Shown: positions 33,472 through 43,063, counted from the stretch's first letter. The stretch: DNA of 64,000 bases from an uncultured Prevotella sp. (GCA_900771975.1 CAAGPV010000015.1:14971-78970); one strand, 5' to 3'. Program-made: numbers and translations. Notes: generated from the sequence alone by a model not told the origin.

Positions 33472-33661
33472 CCCGATTATGGCTTTTCCGCCCCCCCCTA
33501 AATTACAATGTTCAAGGAGCGGAAATTCTAAAAGCGCTTTAGTTTAACTGAAGAAGAGGCATCTTGATCTCATTTCTATCAGTACATTTTCTTTTGTCTT
33601 TGCAGAAAACAAGGGCAGAAGATAATTTTTTATTCAACTTTTTGCCACTAAAAACATTGCC

Positions 33662-33691
33662 TTAAATGGTTGGCTATACCGAACCATTTAA
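33662..33691 (-). terminator. Terminator of the type III R-M operon
   Basis: TTAAATGGTT (33662-33671) pairs with AACCATTTAA (33682-33691) and spans the Res stop codon. GGCAATGTTTTTAG follows on the minus strand. Confidence 0.7.
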
Positions 33692-36349
33692 AGCCGACAA
33701 GCCATTTGGAGCCTCTTCCTTCATAATGCTATCAGTAAACTCTCTATTGAATTCAGCCTCCTTACCTTCATTGTAGAATGGCAATCCCCATACATTATAT
33801 TTGTTGGTTGCTGTCATCCATCTAACATCTCCCACCTCACTGATTTCTTTCAGAAAATCTTCTTTCCATTTGTCTTCCTTAAGCAATTGGTTTCCCTTGG
33901 GTTCTATAAAAATCTGAAGATTGTCATATTTGCTATTAGAGTCCTTTCGACGGAGAAACAGTACGTAGTCTGGCTCAAAGGCGCGCCCTTCGTCAAAGCT
34001 GAAAATGCGTACATCCTTCTCGTTTCTTACGAGGTAGATTTCAGTGTACTTTTCTTCGAGTTTTGACATTATGCCGTCAATATACTTCACAAGTGCTTTT
34101 TCCTCCGACGTTCCAAAGTTGTCGTTGTAAGCATACCAATCTTTCTTGGATAGGTCAAGCGCATAATCGATATTCGCCGGATTCTTCTGCGAACGTCCAA
34201 ACTCTTGCAGTCCATCGGCATTTACCACGATTTTAAGTACAATGTTGGCCCTAAACAGCTTTTTGAAAGGTTGTGGTTCAAATGTCTTTGTTCCCCTATA
34301 TGTTTTGCCGCGTGTTCTTAGTAGCAACTCTAACTGTCGCAACACCTCCTTGGCTATGTAAAATTTGTCCGACTGCGAATACTCACCAAGTGTTGCATAT
34401 TTGCCCGTAACCTTGACTTGCAGCTTGGCAAGATAATTGTCGGAAGCTACAAACTCTGCACACGACTTCAGGCGAGGATACAGTTTCCGAAGTTCCCCGT
34501 AGCCATAGGTGGTAAAACAATTCATGGCTGAACGCACTACATAGTTGCCCACCTGTATGAAGTCGAATTGCGGAACTGACTGAGTGGTCAGTACCTCCTC
34601 CGTGGCTTTATCGCCAAAGATGAGTCCCGAAGCCATCTTTCCCGTTGGCATCTTCACTGTGAACACCTTCTTGCGGATGGCTTCTCCTATGGTGCCGTCA
34701 TCTTCCAGCTCAGCCAGTATTTTCCGCTCGTTCACAAACACCATACCTTTCTTATAAAGTCGGCTTTCCTTGAAAGAAGGCTTCATGTCCTGATTCAATT
34801 GAACATAATGCTCTGCCATGATACCTGTCTGTATGAGGGCGGTTCGCAACTCCTGTATGTAGCGTGGATTGTGGGCACTGTGATAATGCAACTTTTCCAC
34901 CACTCTGCATGGGTTGACCGTGTCGCCGTCGTACTTGCGCTTGTCGATGGGCAACGCCTCGTTGGAGGGGTCTATGAAGGGCATGTAGCGGGCACCGCGA
35001 CCGATGAGCTGCGCTTCCTGCATGGTGGTTTTTCCTGGTGTTGTTCCTTTGGCGTCACGGGTGTCGTAAAGGCGCACTATGTCATAGAGGTTGAGCACGT
35101 CCCATCCTTCGTTCAGCATGTCAACGGCAAAGACTACTCTTATGCCGTTGGATGAATCCTCAAGCGAGTTGAGCAACCGTTGCTTTTCCGCAGTAATCGT
35201 GTTGCCATCGACGAGCAAGAGACGATCTTCCGAAAAATCATTCTGTAACTCCAGTATCAGGTTATCGTCTGTTATGTCATAGGAAAGAAAGTAATCGAAA
35301 GCAGCTTTCAGGTCGTCTTTAGCCCTTGCTCTGATACGTTCAATGTCGATGGGATTGAGTGTGGCGATAAGTTCCTTGAAAGCATCATAATTGACTTTGT
35401 TCTCTTTGATGGTTTTAGATTTCAACAACACAACAGGTTTGATATTCTGCCCCAATTGCACAAACACTTTGCGCTTGTATTGGCTTAGGATGATAGCCTG
35501 TAGTGCCCTGTCGAGGGCATCGAGGTCTGTCACGAAAGTCTCTACCTCTTTTGAATAACCATCCTCTCGAAAGCGCTTCAAGGTGTAGTCGAAGATAATT
35601 TTATCTTCATATTTATGTGCTATGGCGGAATCTGCCAAATCCATTGTGGCGGTAAATTCCAGCAACACATTTGGCAATTTGCCATTGTCCTTTTGGAAGA
35701 TGTTCTTGATTGTTCTCTCCCAGTTTTCCACGTTTTCTTTCTCTTTATCGCTGCGCATCTTCTTGGTTTCCACATTCAGATGATGGGCTTCATCTGCTAT
35801 CAAGACTATTGGTTCTGTTGCGAAGTCTTCATTCGTTACGGCATTTTCCTTCTCCGCATTCAAGTCTGTGTGTAGACCTTGGATGGTGGTTAGGCAGAGA
35901 TTGATGCAGTTAGGGTCTGTGCCCTGAAAGTTGTTCACTTCCTTCACTTCTACCTTTTTGCCGTTAATGTTGATGATTGACGCAAACAGATATTTCGAGG
36001 AAGAAGCGTTCAGAAAATTGTCGCGCGTCTTTTCTACGATGTTGTTGCTGCTCACGAAGAATAGGAAGTTTCTGTAACCCTGTTCGTAAAGGTAGAGCAT
36101 GGTGAGTGCCATTATCATTGTCTTGCCCGAGCCAGTGGCCATGTGGAAGAGCAGATGTGGACGAAATGGCTTACCTTCGAAAATGTTTTCTGGATTCATG
36201 TAGGTAAGGAAGTATTTCATACAATCTTCCTGATATGGGCGCAGATGTTTGGCAGGTATTATTCCTGTCTCAAAATAATCTGGTAGCTTGGTTCGGGCGA
36301 TGGTCTGGCGGCCAAATTCCTGTTCCAATATTTGTTGAAGTTTTGCCAT
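33674..36349 (-). CDS. res: Type III restriction enzyme, Res (helicase-nuclease) subunit
   Basis: The 891-residue protein has superfamily 2 helicase motifs: FHMATGSGKTMIMALTML (motif I, about 72), LIADEAHHLN (motif II, about 185) and a motif VI QLIGRGARYMPF region (about 440). The C-terminal part holds an endonuclease-like segment with PDYVLFLRRKDSN and FIEPKGNQLL (D ... ExK). Res translocates DNA and cuts together with Mod. ATG 36349 follows the mod stop by 2 bases; a GTG two codons upstream overlaps it. No internal disruption was seen. Confidence 0.9.
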   Translation of the reverse strand: MAKLQQILEQEFGRQTIARTKLPDYFETGIIPAKHLRPYQEDCMKYFLTYMNPENIFEGKPFRPHLLFHMATGSGKTMIMALTMLYLYEQGYRNFLFFVSSNNIVEKTRDNFLNASSSKYLFASIININGKKVEVKEVNNFQGTDPNCINLCLTTIQGLHTDLNAEKENAVTNEDFATEPIVLIADEAHHLNVETKKMRSDKEKENVENWERTIKNIFQKDNGKLPNVLLEFTATMDLADSAIAHKYEDKIIFDYTLKRFREDGYSKEVETFVTDLDALDRALQAIILSQYKRKVFVQLGQNIKPVVLLKSKTIKENKVNYDAFKELIATLNPIDIERIRARAKDDLKAAFDYFLSYDITDDNLILELQNDFSEDRLLLVDGNTITAEKQRLLNSLEDSSNGIRVVFAVDMLNEGWDVLNLYDIVRLYDTRDAKGTTPGKTTMQEAQLIGRGARYMPFIDPSNEALPIDKRKYDGDTVNPCRVVEKLHYHSAHNPRYIQELRTALIQTGIMAEHYVQLNQDMKPSFKESRLYKKGMVFVNERKILAELEDDGTIGEAIRKKVFTVKMPTGKMASGLIFGDKATEEVLTTQSVPQFDFIQVGNYVVRSAMNCFTTYGYGELRKLYPRLKSCAEFVASDNYLAKLQVKVTGKYATLGEYSQSDKFYIAKEVLRQLELLLRTRGKTYRGTKTFEPQPFKKLFRANIVLKIVVNADGLQEFGRSQKNPANIDYALDLSKKDWYAYNDNFGTSEEKALVKYIDGIMSKLEEKYTEIYLVRNEKDVRIFSFDEGRAFEPDYVLFLRRKDSNSKYDNLQIFIEPKGNQLLKEDKWKEDFLKEISEVGDVRWMTATNKYNVWGLPFYNEGKEAEFNREFTDSIMKEEAPNGLSALNGSV

Positions 36350-36351
36350 AA

Positions 36352-38280
36352 TCACCTTTCTTTTCTGTAAAACTCACGTGTCAGACGCCTATCCTGGTCC
36401 GTCACGCCATACTCGTTGTTGTCTATATCAGACAGTGGTACATAAAGCAAATTCTTGTCAAGGCACTCTATAAGGAAACGCTTTTGGTCCTCAAGGCTCA
36501 AATTGTCGAAACTTTCAGCATTGGCATCCACCTTTTTAATGTCTATTTTATAGTTTAAGTAGTCTGTTGACTTCATTCGCTCCCAAATGTCTTTCAATTG
36601 ATTGGTTGTCTCTGACAGCTCTATCTCATCAGCGAATTTGATGTTGGCCTTCGCCAACTCGCAGTAGACGAAAGAGCCACCACCTTGCCAACCCACGGCT
36701 TTGGAAACGCCACCTTGCTCGCCAGCAATCACTTTTTGCATTCGTTTAAGGGTCTCTGTTTGAATATAATCCATTTGGTCCACTCCAATATAACGTCGTT
36801 TCATTTTATGTGCCACCGCACAAGTGGTTCCGCTACCGAGGAAGAAATCAAGTACTAAGTCGCTCTCTTTTGTAATGGCGTGCAAAAAGAACGCAACGAT
36901 ACTTTCAGGTTTGGAATTGGTAAAATTGATTCCCATATTCTTCAAGTGTGTACTTGCATCCTCATTGGTACCTACACCAATGGCTTTTGAAAGATATTGG
37001 TCTTCTATAAACTTTTCAGGAGCCATAGTTGTTCCTTCCTTTCTCTGAAAACGGATAGAAAACTTATTACTTTTAACCAAGAAATAGGTCCCTTTCTTTA
37101 TTTCATCTTCCAACATAGTTGCTCCCCATTTGAATTCTCCTTTCAAATGTACAACATTTGCATTAATGCCATTTTTTACAAAAACATCATTAAGGATTTC
37201 TACTCTATCAGGCTTGCCTTTTGGATAAATACCATCTGGAATATTAAACCGAATTGTACCAACAGGAAAAACTAATTTGTGAACAGAATTGCCTGTATTC
37301 AGTAATGGAGCATCTCCATTTTCAGTTTCTTTTCCTTTGTAGCTTCGAGACGAATCCTTGCTTTTTTCGAAACATATCACATATTCAATAGAAGCTCTTG
37401 ATTTGTTTGACAATGCATCAGGATTGTCAGTGTTTTTCCACACAAAAGTCTCGATAAAGTTTTCAACTTTGAAAATTTCCTCCATCAAGACTTTTAGCCA
37501 ATGAAATCCGTCTTCACTTATATGGCACAATATTACTCCATCATTAGCTAACAAATCTTTTGCTGCCTTCAACCTGTCCTTCATAAATGTAAGCCATGTG
37601 CTCAATCTAAAATTAGAATTATAGCAGAATGTGTCAGAAGGCTTTGTTTTGGAAAAATAATAAGGAGGATCTATCAGTATGAGCTTTACCTCCCCTTCGT
37701 ACTTCTTCTTCAGCGAGTGCAGTGCCAACAGGTTGTTACCCTTGATGATAAAGTTGTCGTTCCCTGAGAGGTGGTCCACCTCGTGTTCGCCATCCTTGTC
37801 GTAACGTTTGAAGTGGGATAATACCTTTGGCTCCGTCAGTCGGTTCACCTCCTCTGGTGCGAGTGTCTCGTTCCAAAATATCTCGTTGCGCTTTGCTTCT
37901 TCCTTGGTTTGTCCTCCTTCAAGCACACAGTCTTTGTAAGGCCACGAGAGCACCACCTCTCGGCTCTCGCTGATGAAGCGTCTGTTTTCGTCGGTCAATC
38001 CAATTTTGTTCTTATACATTGTATAGCTGCCACCTAAGAATTGGGTGTCGGAAACGAAGCGTTGGAATTTTACCTTGTCGAAAACCATCACTCCATCAAC
38101 ATCTTGAAAGAAGACAACTTTCATCTTATCGTTGTCAAGCAGTAATTTTATGAGCCTCGGATTGAGGCTGAGGGCATCTTCCACGATTCTGTTCTTCAAC
38201 AGTGTGCCGTCGTCCATGCAATAGCGGCTATTCATGCGCAGAAGCTGTTCCAACTCATGATAAAGGTGCAATGTGTCCAT
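36352..38280 (-). CDS. mod: Type III DNA methyltransferase, Mod subunit
   Basis: The 642-residue protein has the amino-methyltransferase motif DPPYYFSK (motif IV, about 211) before the SAM-binding motif I DFFLGSGTTCAVAHKM (about 475), the beta-class order of type III Mod. The variable region between (about 300-440) would be the target recognition domain. Mod methylates adenine at an asymmetric site and gives Res its specificity. It heads the mod-res operon. No simple repeat of the phase-variable kind lies within its 5' coding region. Confidence 0.92.
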   Translation of the reverse strand: MDTLHLYHELEQLLRMNSRYCMDDGTLLKNRIVEDALSLNPRLIKLLLDNDKMKVVFFQDVDGVMVFDKVKFQRFVSDTQFLGGSYTMYKNKIGLTDENRRFISESREVVLSWPYKDCVLEGGQTKEEAKRNEIFWNETLAPEEVNRLTEPKVLSHFKRYDKDGEHEVDHLSGNDNFIIKGNNLLALHSLKKKYEGEVKLILIDPPYYFSKTKPSDTFCYNSNFRLSTWLTFMKDRLKAAKDLLANDGVILCHISEDGFHWLKVLMEEIFKVENFIETFVWKNTDNPDALSNKSRASIEYVICFEKSKDSSRSYKGKETENGDAPLLNTGNSVHKLVFPVGTIRFNIPDGIYPKGKPDRVEILNDVFVKNGINANVVHLKGEFKWGATMLEDEIKKGTYFLVKSNKFSIRFQRKEGTTMAPEKFIEDQYLSKAIGVGTNEDASTHLKNMGINFTNSKPESIVAFFLHAITKESDLVLDFFLGSGTTCAVAHKMKRRYIGVDQMDYIQTETLKRMQKVIAGEQGGVSKAVGWQGGGSFVYCELAKANIKFADEIELSETTNQLKDIWERMKSTDYLNYKIDIKKVDANAESFDNLSLEDQKRFLIECLDKNLLYVPLSDIDNNEYGVTDQDRRLTREFYRKER

Positions 38281-38791
38281 ATCTTCTAACAGTTAGATTT
38301 TGCATCCAACTATCACCAGGCTTGTGCGTACAGACGCAAAAAGACACAAAAGAAAAGGGTGTGAACCACTCTTATGGGTCTTCCGTGGCAAGCGTAGGAA
38401 TGTCTGAACCACTATCCGATTATAAGAATGTCCACACCCGTATCGGGCATGAACATTGACTCGCAAATCGGATAGTAGGCATCACCTATGCTTACGACAG
38501 ATGAAGCCAACCATTATTGGTGTGGTTGTATATTCAGAATGAAAGTTTCCTACGCTTTTTCTGGAAGACCACAATAATAGTCAATGCTTTATGTTTACCA
38601 AAATGTCTTGGAGACGGCACGAAGCCAAATCCAGAGGCAAAGGTACGAAGAAATCCTGTCATTGCGCCTATGATAGGCAGAAAAACCACGAAATATAAGA
38701 ACACAAGCCACAACATTCTTATGCAAAATCTGTGTGTTTAAAGTTTTTCATCTTATCTTTGCAGGCGGATAAGCTAATAGACAATAACCAA
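38281..38791. other. Non-coding region between mod and the HD gene, with a long imperfect hairpin
   Basis: Segment 38375-38430 is about 70% complementary to 38455-38515. The best core is ACTATCCGATT (38411-38421) with AATCGGATAGT (38467-38477), and a small CCCG/CGGG hairpin sits in the middle. It could be a structured RNA, an attC-like site or a miniature element. No ORF of note is present. The promoter of the next gene lies at 38754. Confidence 0.5.
38754..38761 (+). promoter_or_regulatory. -7 promoter element of the HD-domain gene
   Basis: TATCTTTG, 30 bases before ATG 38792. Confidence 0.65.
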
Positions 38792-39292
38792 ATGACTACA
38801 CAACTCGCCCGACTGATGCGGGCAATGATCGATTACGACCGTGGCGACGTGGCACGTATACAGCATTTTGTTAAAGTGCACGATTTCGCAGCTACCATTG
38901 GCGTGGCGGAGCATTTGGACGAAGACACGCTCTTCGTTCTGGAAGCAGCAGCCATCCTTCACGACATCGGCATCCATCCTGCCGAAGCCAAATACGGCAA
39001 CTGCAACGGTAAGGCGCAAGAGGAACTTGGCCCAGATGAGGCTCACAAGGCGTTAGAAGAGGTGGGCGGATTTACCGATGCACAGACTGAGCGCATCTGT
39101 TGGCTGATAGCTCATCACCACACCTATAGCAACGTCAAAGATGCCGACCACCGCATACTCCTTGAAGCCGACTTCCTCGTCAACTCCTTTGAGGACAGTA
39201 TGCCCCTTAACGGCATCATCACCTTTAGGGACAATGTTTTCCGTTCGGCTTCTGCCATCGATATGCTGAACAGTATGTGGGGGATTGGATAA
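38792..39292 (+). CDS. HD-domain hydrolase
   Basis: The 166-residue protein shows the HD signature: H at VKVHDFA, HD in AAILHDIGIHPAEAK, then AHHHTYSNV and LEADFLVNS. HD enzymes hydrolyse phosphate esters, often nucleotides. ATG 38792 is chosen over an upstream ATG at 38732 that precedes the promoter. The ogt gene begins 5 bases after its stop, so the two are coexpressed and may both serve nucleotide or DNA repair. Confidence 0.8.
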   Translation: MTTQLARLMRAMIDYDRGDVARIQHFVKVHDFAATIGVAEHLDEDTLFVLEAAAILHDIGIHPAEAKYGNCNGKAQEELGPDEAHKALEEVGGFTDAQTERICWLIAHHHTYSNVKDADHRILLEADFLVNSFEDSMPLNGIITFRDNVFRSASAIDMLNSMWGIG

Positions 39293-39297
39293 ACCAA

Positions 39298-39828
39298 ATG
39301 GGAAAAACTTGCAAGAAGAATATCGTCAAGACAAAACGCTACGAGTCGTCCTGTGGCACCTTGCTGCTTGGCTCAATAGAAGGAAAACTGTGCCTCTGCG
39401 ACTGGTTGGTGGAGAAACATCATGACCATGTAGAAAGGCGACTGAAGCGTGAGTTGAAAGCCGAGTTTGATGAAGGTACATCTGAAATAATAGAAAAGAC
39501 CAGCAAAGAACTTGACGAATTCTTTGCCGGTAATCGTTGTGAATTTGACATCCCCCTGTTGTTCGTGGGCACAGACTTTCAGAAGATGGTATGGAGCGAA
39601 CTGCTAAAGATTCCCTATGGAACAACCGTTACCTATGGAGAAATATCAAAACGGTTGATGAAGCCGAAGGCTATGCGTGCTGTGGCAAACGCTAATGGCG
39701 CAAATGCCATTTCCATCCTCGTGCCTTGCCATCGCGTCATCGGCAGCGACCATTCGCTTACTGGCTATAGCGGTGGACTTGCTGCTAAACAGATGTTGCT
39801 CGAAATAGAAGGGGTCTTGAAACGATAG
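39298..39828 (+). CDS. ogt: Methylated-DNA-protein cysteine S-methyltransferase
   Basis: The 176-residue protein has the active-site ILVPCHRVIG (about Cys 146) and the DNA-binding SELLKIPYGTTVTYGEISKR segment. It removes alkyl groups from O6-alkylguanine by a suicide transfer. ATG 39298 leaves the normal N-terminus; an upstream ATG overlaps the HD gene. Confidence 0.92.
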   Translation: MGKTCKKNIVKTKRYESSCGTLLLGSIEGKLCLCDWLVEKHHDHVERRLKRELKAEFDEGTSEIIEKTSKELDEFFAGNRCEFDIPLLFVGTDFQKMVWSELLKIPYGTTVTYGEISKRLMKPKAMRAVANANGANAISILVPCHRVIGSDHSLTGYSGGLAAKQMLLEIEGVLKR

Positions 39829-39850
39829 CCCCAACGGTTTGAGAGAGCGA

Positions 39851-40741
39851 CTATGCCGAGCGGCGGTATTCTGATGGCGTCTGTCCTGTTCGTGCCTTGA
39901 AGAAGCGCACGAAGTGCTGGGGATATTCGAAGCCCAACTGCTGGCTCACCTGCGTGATTGAGAACGCATCGTCGTCAAGCAACTGCTTGGCACGGCGGAG
40001 CACACGGTCGTTGATGAAGTCCTTTGCCGTGCGACCAGTCTCTGTCTTCACCAACTCACCGAAGTATTTCGACGAGTAGCAGCACTTGTCGGAAAAGTAA
40101 GCCACGGTGGGCAGTCCCTCTTTTTCTGCCTGTTGGGCGATGTACTCGTCGAGAAGTTTCACGAATTTCTTCACCACCGTGTGGTTGATTTCCTCACGGG
40201 TGACGAATTGGCGGTCGTAGAAACGCAAACAATAGTTGAGCAACAGTTCGATGTTACTTACAATCAACTCCCTTGAATGCTTGTCGATGCTGCGACGCAG
40301 TTCTTGTGCAATCATGTCGAGCACCCCGCGGAATATCTCTATCTCGCCACAAGAGAGGTGCAGCGCCTCGTTGCTGGTGTAGTCGAAAAACTCATAGCGG
40401 CTGATGTTGCGCCCTAATTGTGTGCGGCTGAGCAGGTCGGGATGGAACACTAAGGCCGTCCACTTAGGAATGGGAACATCGGGGTTGGGCTCCACATGAA
40501 TGGTCTGCCCTGGTGCAAAACTCGTCACCGTCATCTCGTCGAAGTCATACTCCGTCCGCCCATACGACAGTTTGCAGCCCTTGTTCTCCTTCAGGAAGAG
40601 AGCATAGAGACCATAGTGGTAAATAGATTCCTCAATCTTGCGCGGCTTGTCGGAGCGTACCACGCTCACCAAAGGGTGGAGCGTCTCGAATCCGAAATGA
40701 TCGTTGAACTCCTGTACAGTGTTATAATTTACTTCCTGCAT
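39851..40741 (-). CDS. AraC-family transcription regulator
   Basis: The 296-residue protein has an N-terminal cupin-like sensing domain (about 30-150) and two helix-turn-helix motifs at the C-terminus (about 200-293, with SITQVSQQLGFEYPQHFVRF and FKARTGQTPSEYR). It follows the DUF362-like lipoprotein gene by 3 bases. By position it may also control the acetyltransferase and decarboxylase/cupin genes upstream. Confidence 0.88.
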   Translation of the reverse strand: MQEVNYNTVQEFNDHFGFETLHPLVSVVRSDKPRKIEESIYHYGLYALFLKENKGCKLSYGRTEYDFDEMTVTSFAPGQTIHVEPNPDVPIPKWTALVFHPDLLSRTQLGRNISRYEFFDYTSNEALHLSCGEIEIFRGVLDMIAQELRRSIDKHSRELIVSNIELLLNYCLRFYDRQFVTREEINHTVVKKFVKLLDEYIAQQAEKEGLPTVAYFSDKCCYSSKYFGELVKTETGRTAKDFINDRVLRRAKQLLDDDAFSITQVSQQLGFEYPQHFVRFFKARTGQTPSEYRRSA

Positions 40742-40744
40742 AAG

Positions 40745-41278
40745 CTATATATTTTTAGGCAAAGTCACTTTACCATTACAATCTTGTATTTTTTGCTTCC
40801 AAGACCTATTTTTTTCAGCATAGTCGGTGATGTATGTGCCATGTTGGCGGTTGATGCGTTCGATAAGCGGTTTCTCGTCGTCGCCTGGCTGAGCCTTGTG
40901 GTTGAACACGAGGTCAAGACAAGCTTGGTCGAGAGCCACGGGGTCGGTGCTGGCGAGTATGCCCATATCCTTCAGCTTAGGGTCAGCAGGATGACTGTCG
41001 CAGTCGCAGTCTACGCTCATGTTGTTCATCACATTAATATATATAATGTTCTTGCCATGGTCGAAATACTCATGTACTGCCTGAGCTGCTGCAGCCATAC
41101 TCTCAAGAAAGTCATCTTGATTGGGTAGGTTCTGCCAAAGCTGTGAAGCATCTTGCACCTTGCTTGCCGTTTCACTTTGTGCATCTTTTTTCTGTCTTAC
41201 AGAATTGTTGCCGTTACATGATGCAGACACCAACAGGGCTACAATCATCATTACCGTATTTTTAATAAGGTTTTTCAT
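40745..41278 (-). CDS. Lipoprotein carrying only the C-terminal part of a DUF362-type domain
   Basis: The 177-residue product has a lipoprotein signal (MIVALLVSASC, Cys about 21). The rest (about 70-177) matches only the end of DUF362 proteins: IIYINVMNNMSVDCDCDSHP and MGILASTDPVALDQACLDLV. Full DUF362 proteins are about twice as long, so the middle and front are missing, though a signal peptide remains and the frame is open. It may be an internal-deletion product that is still translated. The CDCD cluster could hold a metal. It is transcribed from TAACTTTG at 41320-41313. Confidence 0.6.
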   Translation of the reverse strand: MKNLIKNTVMMIVALLVSASCNGNNSVRQKKDAQSETASKVQDASQLWQNLPNQDDFLESMAAAAQAVHEYFDHGKNIIYINVMNNMSVDCDCDSHPADPKLKDMGILASTDPVALDQACLDLVFNHKAQPGDDEKPLIERINRQHGTYITDYAEKNRSWKQKIQDCNGKVTLPKNI

Positions 41279-41312
41279 ATTCTGTCGTTTTGTTTTATTG
41301 ATTTCTCGTTTG

Positions 41313-41320
41313 CAAAGTTA
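41313..41320 (-). promoter_or_regulatory. -7 promoter element of the DUF362-like/AraC pair
   Basis: TAACTTTG on the minus strand, 34 bases before ATG 41278. Confidence 0.6.
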
Positions 41321-41386
41321 CGACCAACGGTTTAATGACTCATAACCCGAAATACGGAATACCTTAACGATCTTTCCTATGCGTTT

Positions 41387-41941
41387 TCACAACTTACGGA
41401 TTACCTTACAAGGGTTACCGGCAGCCACGACATTGTCAGGAATATCTTTGGTCACAACACTTCCTGCTCCAACAGTAACGTTGTTGCCAATATTCACGCC
41501 CGGAACAACGGTAACGTTTCCGCCAAACCACACGTTGTTGCCAACGTGTATGGGCAAGGCATACTCTAATCCTTGATTGCGCAGTTCTATTTCAACGGGA
41601 TGGCCGGCGGTATAGAAGGAACAGTTGGGACCGATGAACACGTTGTCGCCGAAGGTGACTTTGGCTTCGTCAAGTATCACGAGGTTGGTATTGGCAAAGA
41701 AATGGTTGCCAACCTCTATGTTGTAACCGTAGTCGCAGAAGAAAGGAGTTATGACGTTGAAGTCGTCTCCCGTCTTCCCTAAAAGTTGCCTAAGTCTTTT
41801 CTGCCGTTCCTTCCTGTCAGAAGGCGCCAGCTGATTAATTTCAAAGCAAGCCTGTTCACATCTATGCAAGTCGTTAAGAAGTTCCTTGCAATATTTGGCA
41901 TCATACAGTTCTCCCCGCTGTTGTTTTTCTCTTTCTGTCAT
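41387..41941 (-). CDS. maa: Maltose/galactoside O-acetyltransferase family enzyme
   Basis: The 184-residue protein has an N-terminal helical cap (TEREKQQRGELYDAKYCKEL) and a left-handed beta helix of hexapeptide repeats (IGPNCSFYTAGHPVEIELRN, VWFGGNVTVVPGVNIGNNVT). The catalytic His is in AGHP. It transfers acetyl from acetyl-CoA to sugars. It has its own promoter (TATCTTTG, 41975-41968). Confidence 0.9.
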   Translation of the reverse strand: MTEREKQQRGELYDAKYCKELLNDLHRCEQACFEINQLAPSDRKERQKRLRQLLGKTGDDFNVITPFFCDYGYNIEVGNHFFANTNLVILDEAKVTFGDNVFIGPNCSFYTAGHPVEIELRNQGLEYALPIHVGNNVWFGGNVTVVPGVNIGNNVTVGAGSVVTKDIPDNVVAAGNPCKVIRKL

Positions 41942-41967
41942 ACTTTACTTTATATTTTATATATGTG

Positions 41968-41975
41968 CAAAGATA
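41968..41975 (-). promoter_or_regulatory. -7 promoter element of the acetyltransferase gene
   Basis: TATCTTTG on the minus strand, 26 bases before ATG 41941. Confidence 0.6.
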
Positions 41976-42040
41976 GCTAAAATGCTTAAATGAAACGAGA
42001 AGAACAGGATGAAACTTCCATCGACAAAATTTTATTCCGA

Positions 42041-42075
42041 CATTTCCTTCACGACTTAAAGTCGGTGAGGAAATG
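42041..42075 (-). terminator. Hairpin after the decarboxylase/cupin gene
   Basis: CATTTCCTTCACGAC (42041-42055) and GTCGGTGAGGAAATG (42061-42075) form a stem with two bulges, followed on the minus strand by a T/A-rich stretch. Confidence 0.55.
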
Positions 42076-42141
42076 GGATAAACATAGATTAGAGCGTGCC
42101 TTTCTATATGTTCTTAACTTTTACAAACGAAATTGTTCCTT

Positions 42142-42957
42142 CTATTTTAGTTTGTCGTACTCTTCGTCACTCACAGGTTCCAACCATTCGTTTGAAGTAT
42201 TCTCGCCCGGTACCCCAAAGGCAAGGTGGGCAAACCAACTGTCTTTGGCAGCACCGTGCCAGTGCTTCACGCCGGCAGGAATGTGGATGACGGTGCCCGG
42301 CAGTATCTCCTGTGCCGGTTTCCCTTCTTCTTGATACCAGCCGCGACCGGCCACACACACGAGTAACTGTCCGCCGCCCTTGGTGGCATGATGAATGTGC
42401 CAATAGTTGCGGCAACCCGGCTCAAAGGTGACGTTGGAAAACTTTACCTGTTCTGTAGAAATGGGAGCGAGAAAGCTCTGACCGGTGAAATACTTGGCGT
42501 ATGCCGTGTTGGGTTCGCCTATCGGGAACATCATCTCGCGTTGGAATGCAGCCTTGGCGTCATCGCCTTTCACATCCTCGTTCCATACCTCTTTGGCAAG
42601 ATTGAAGGCTGCCCACGCTTTTGGCCATCCTGCATAGAAGGCAACATGGGTGATAATCTCCGCCGCCTCGGTACGGGTGATGCCGTTGGCCTTGGCGGTC
42701 TGGAGATGATATTTCAGAGAGTTGTCGGTGATGCCCTGACTGATGAGCGATGTGATGGTTACAAGACAGCGGTCTCTAAGAGACAGCAAGTCGTTGCGAC
42801 TCCACACCTCTCCAAAGAGGATGTCGTCATTGAGGTGAGCAAACTCGGGGGCAAATTCGCCCAACTGGGTGCGCCCTGCCGTCTGTGTTATTTTCTTTTG
42901 TGCCATAATACCAATTGTTGTTAATAACAATGCGAATGTAATAATTGTCTTTCTCAT
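42142..42957 (-). CDS. Exported carboxymuconolactone decarboxylase-like and cupin fusion
   Basis: The 271-residue protein has a signal peptide (MRKTIITFALLLTTIGIMAQ), a CMD-type helical domain (about 45-140, LSLRDRCLVTITSLISQGIT, ITHVAFYAGWPKAWAA) and a C-terminal cupin (about 160-260, CRNYWHIHHATKGGGQLLVC with metal-binding His residues, IPAGVKHWHGA). ATG 42957 is used because the upstream ATG at 42981 precedes the -7 element. It may act on peroxides or quinones in the periplasm; the reaction is not known. Confidence 0.8.
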   Translation of the reverse strand: MRKTIITFALLLTTIGIMAQKKITQTAGRTQLGEFAPEFAHLNDDILFGEVWSRNDLLSLRDRCLVTITSLISQGITDNSLKYHLQTAKANGITRTEAAEIITHVAFYAGWPKAWAAFNLAKEVWNEDVKGDDAKAAFQREMMFPIGEPNTAYAKYFTGQSFLAPISTEQVKFSNVTFEPGCRNYWHIHHATKGGGQLLVCVAGRGWYQEEGKPAQEILPGTVIHIPAGVKHWHGAAKDSWFAHLAFGVPGENTSNEWLEPVSDEEYDKLK

Positions 42958-42965
42958 TTTTCTTG

Positions 42966-42973
42966 CAAATTTA
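42966..42973 (-). promoter_or_regulatory. -7 promoter element of the decarboxylase/cupin gene
   Basis: TAAATTTG on the minus strand, 8 bases before ATG 42957, giving a very short leader. Confidence 0.55.
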
Positions 42974-43063
42974 CACAACAAACTGATATCCCGATATACC
43001 TTTAAACCGGAAACAATTACCCACTATCCTTCACCTTCTATCACCTTGCAAAACCTATACCAA

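Noticed and set aside
33491..33498. Run of eight C near the type III R-M genes as a phase-variation tract
   Set aside because: It lies between the small ORF and the terminator, outside mod and res and away from their promoter.
41990..42334. Plus-strand ORF opposite the decarboxylase/cupin gene
   Set aside because: It overlaps the end of a well-supported gene and a terminator, and its product has no sensible pattern.
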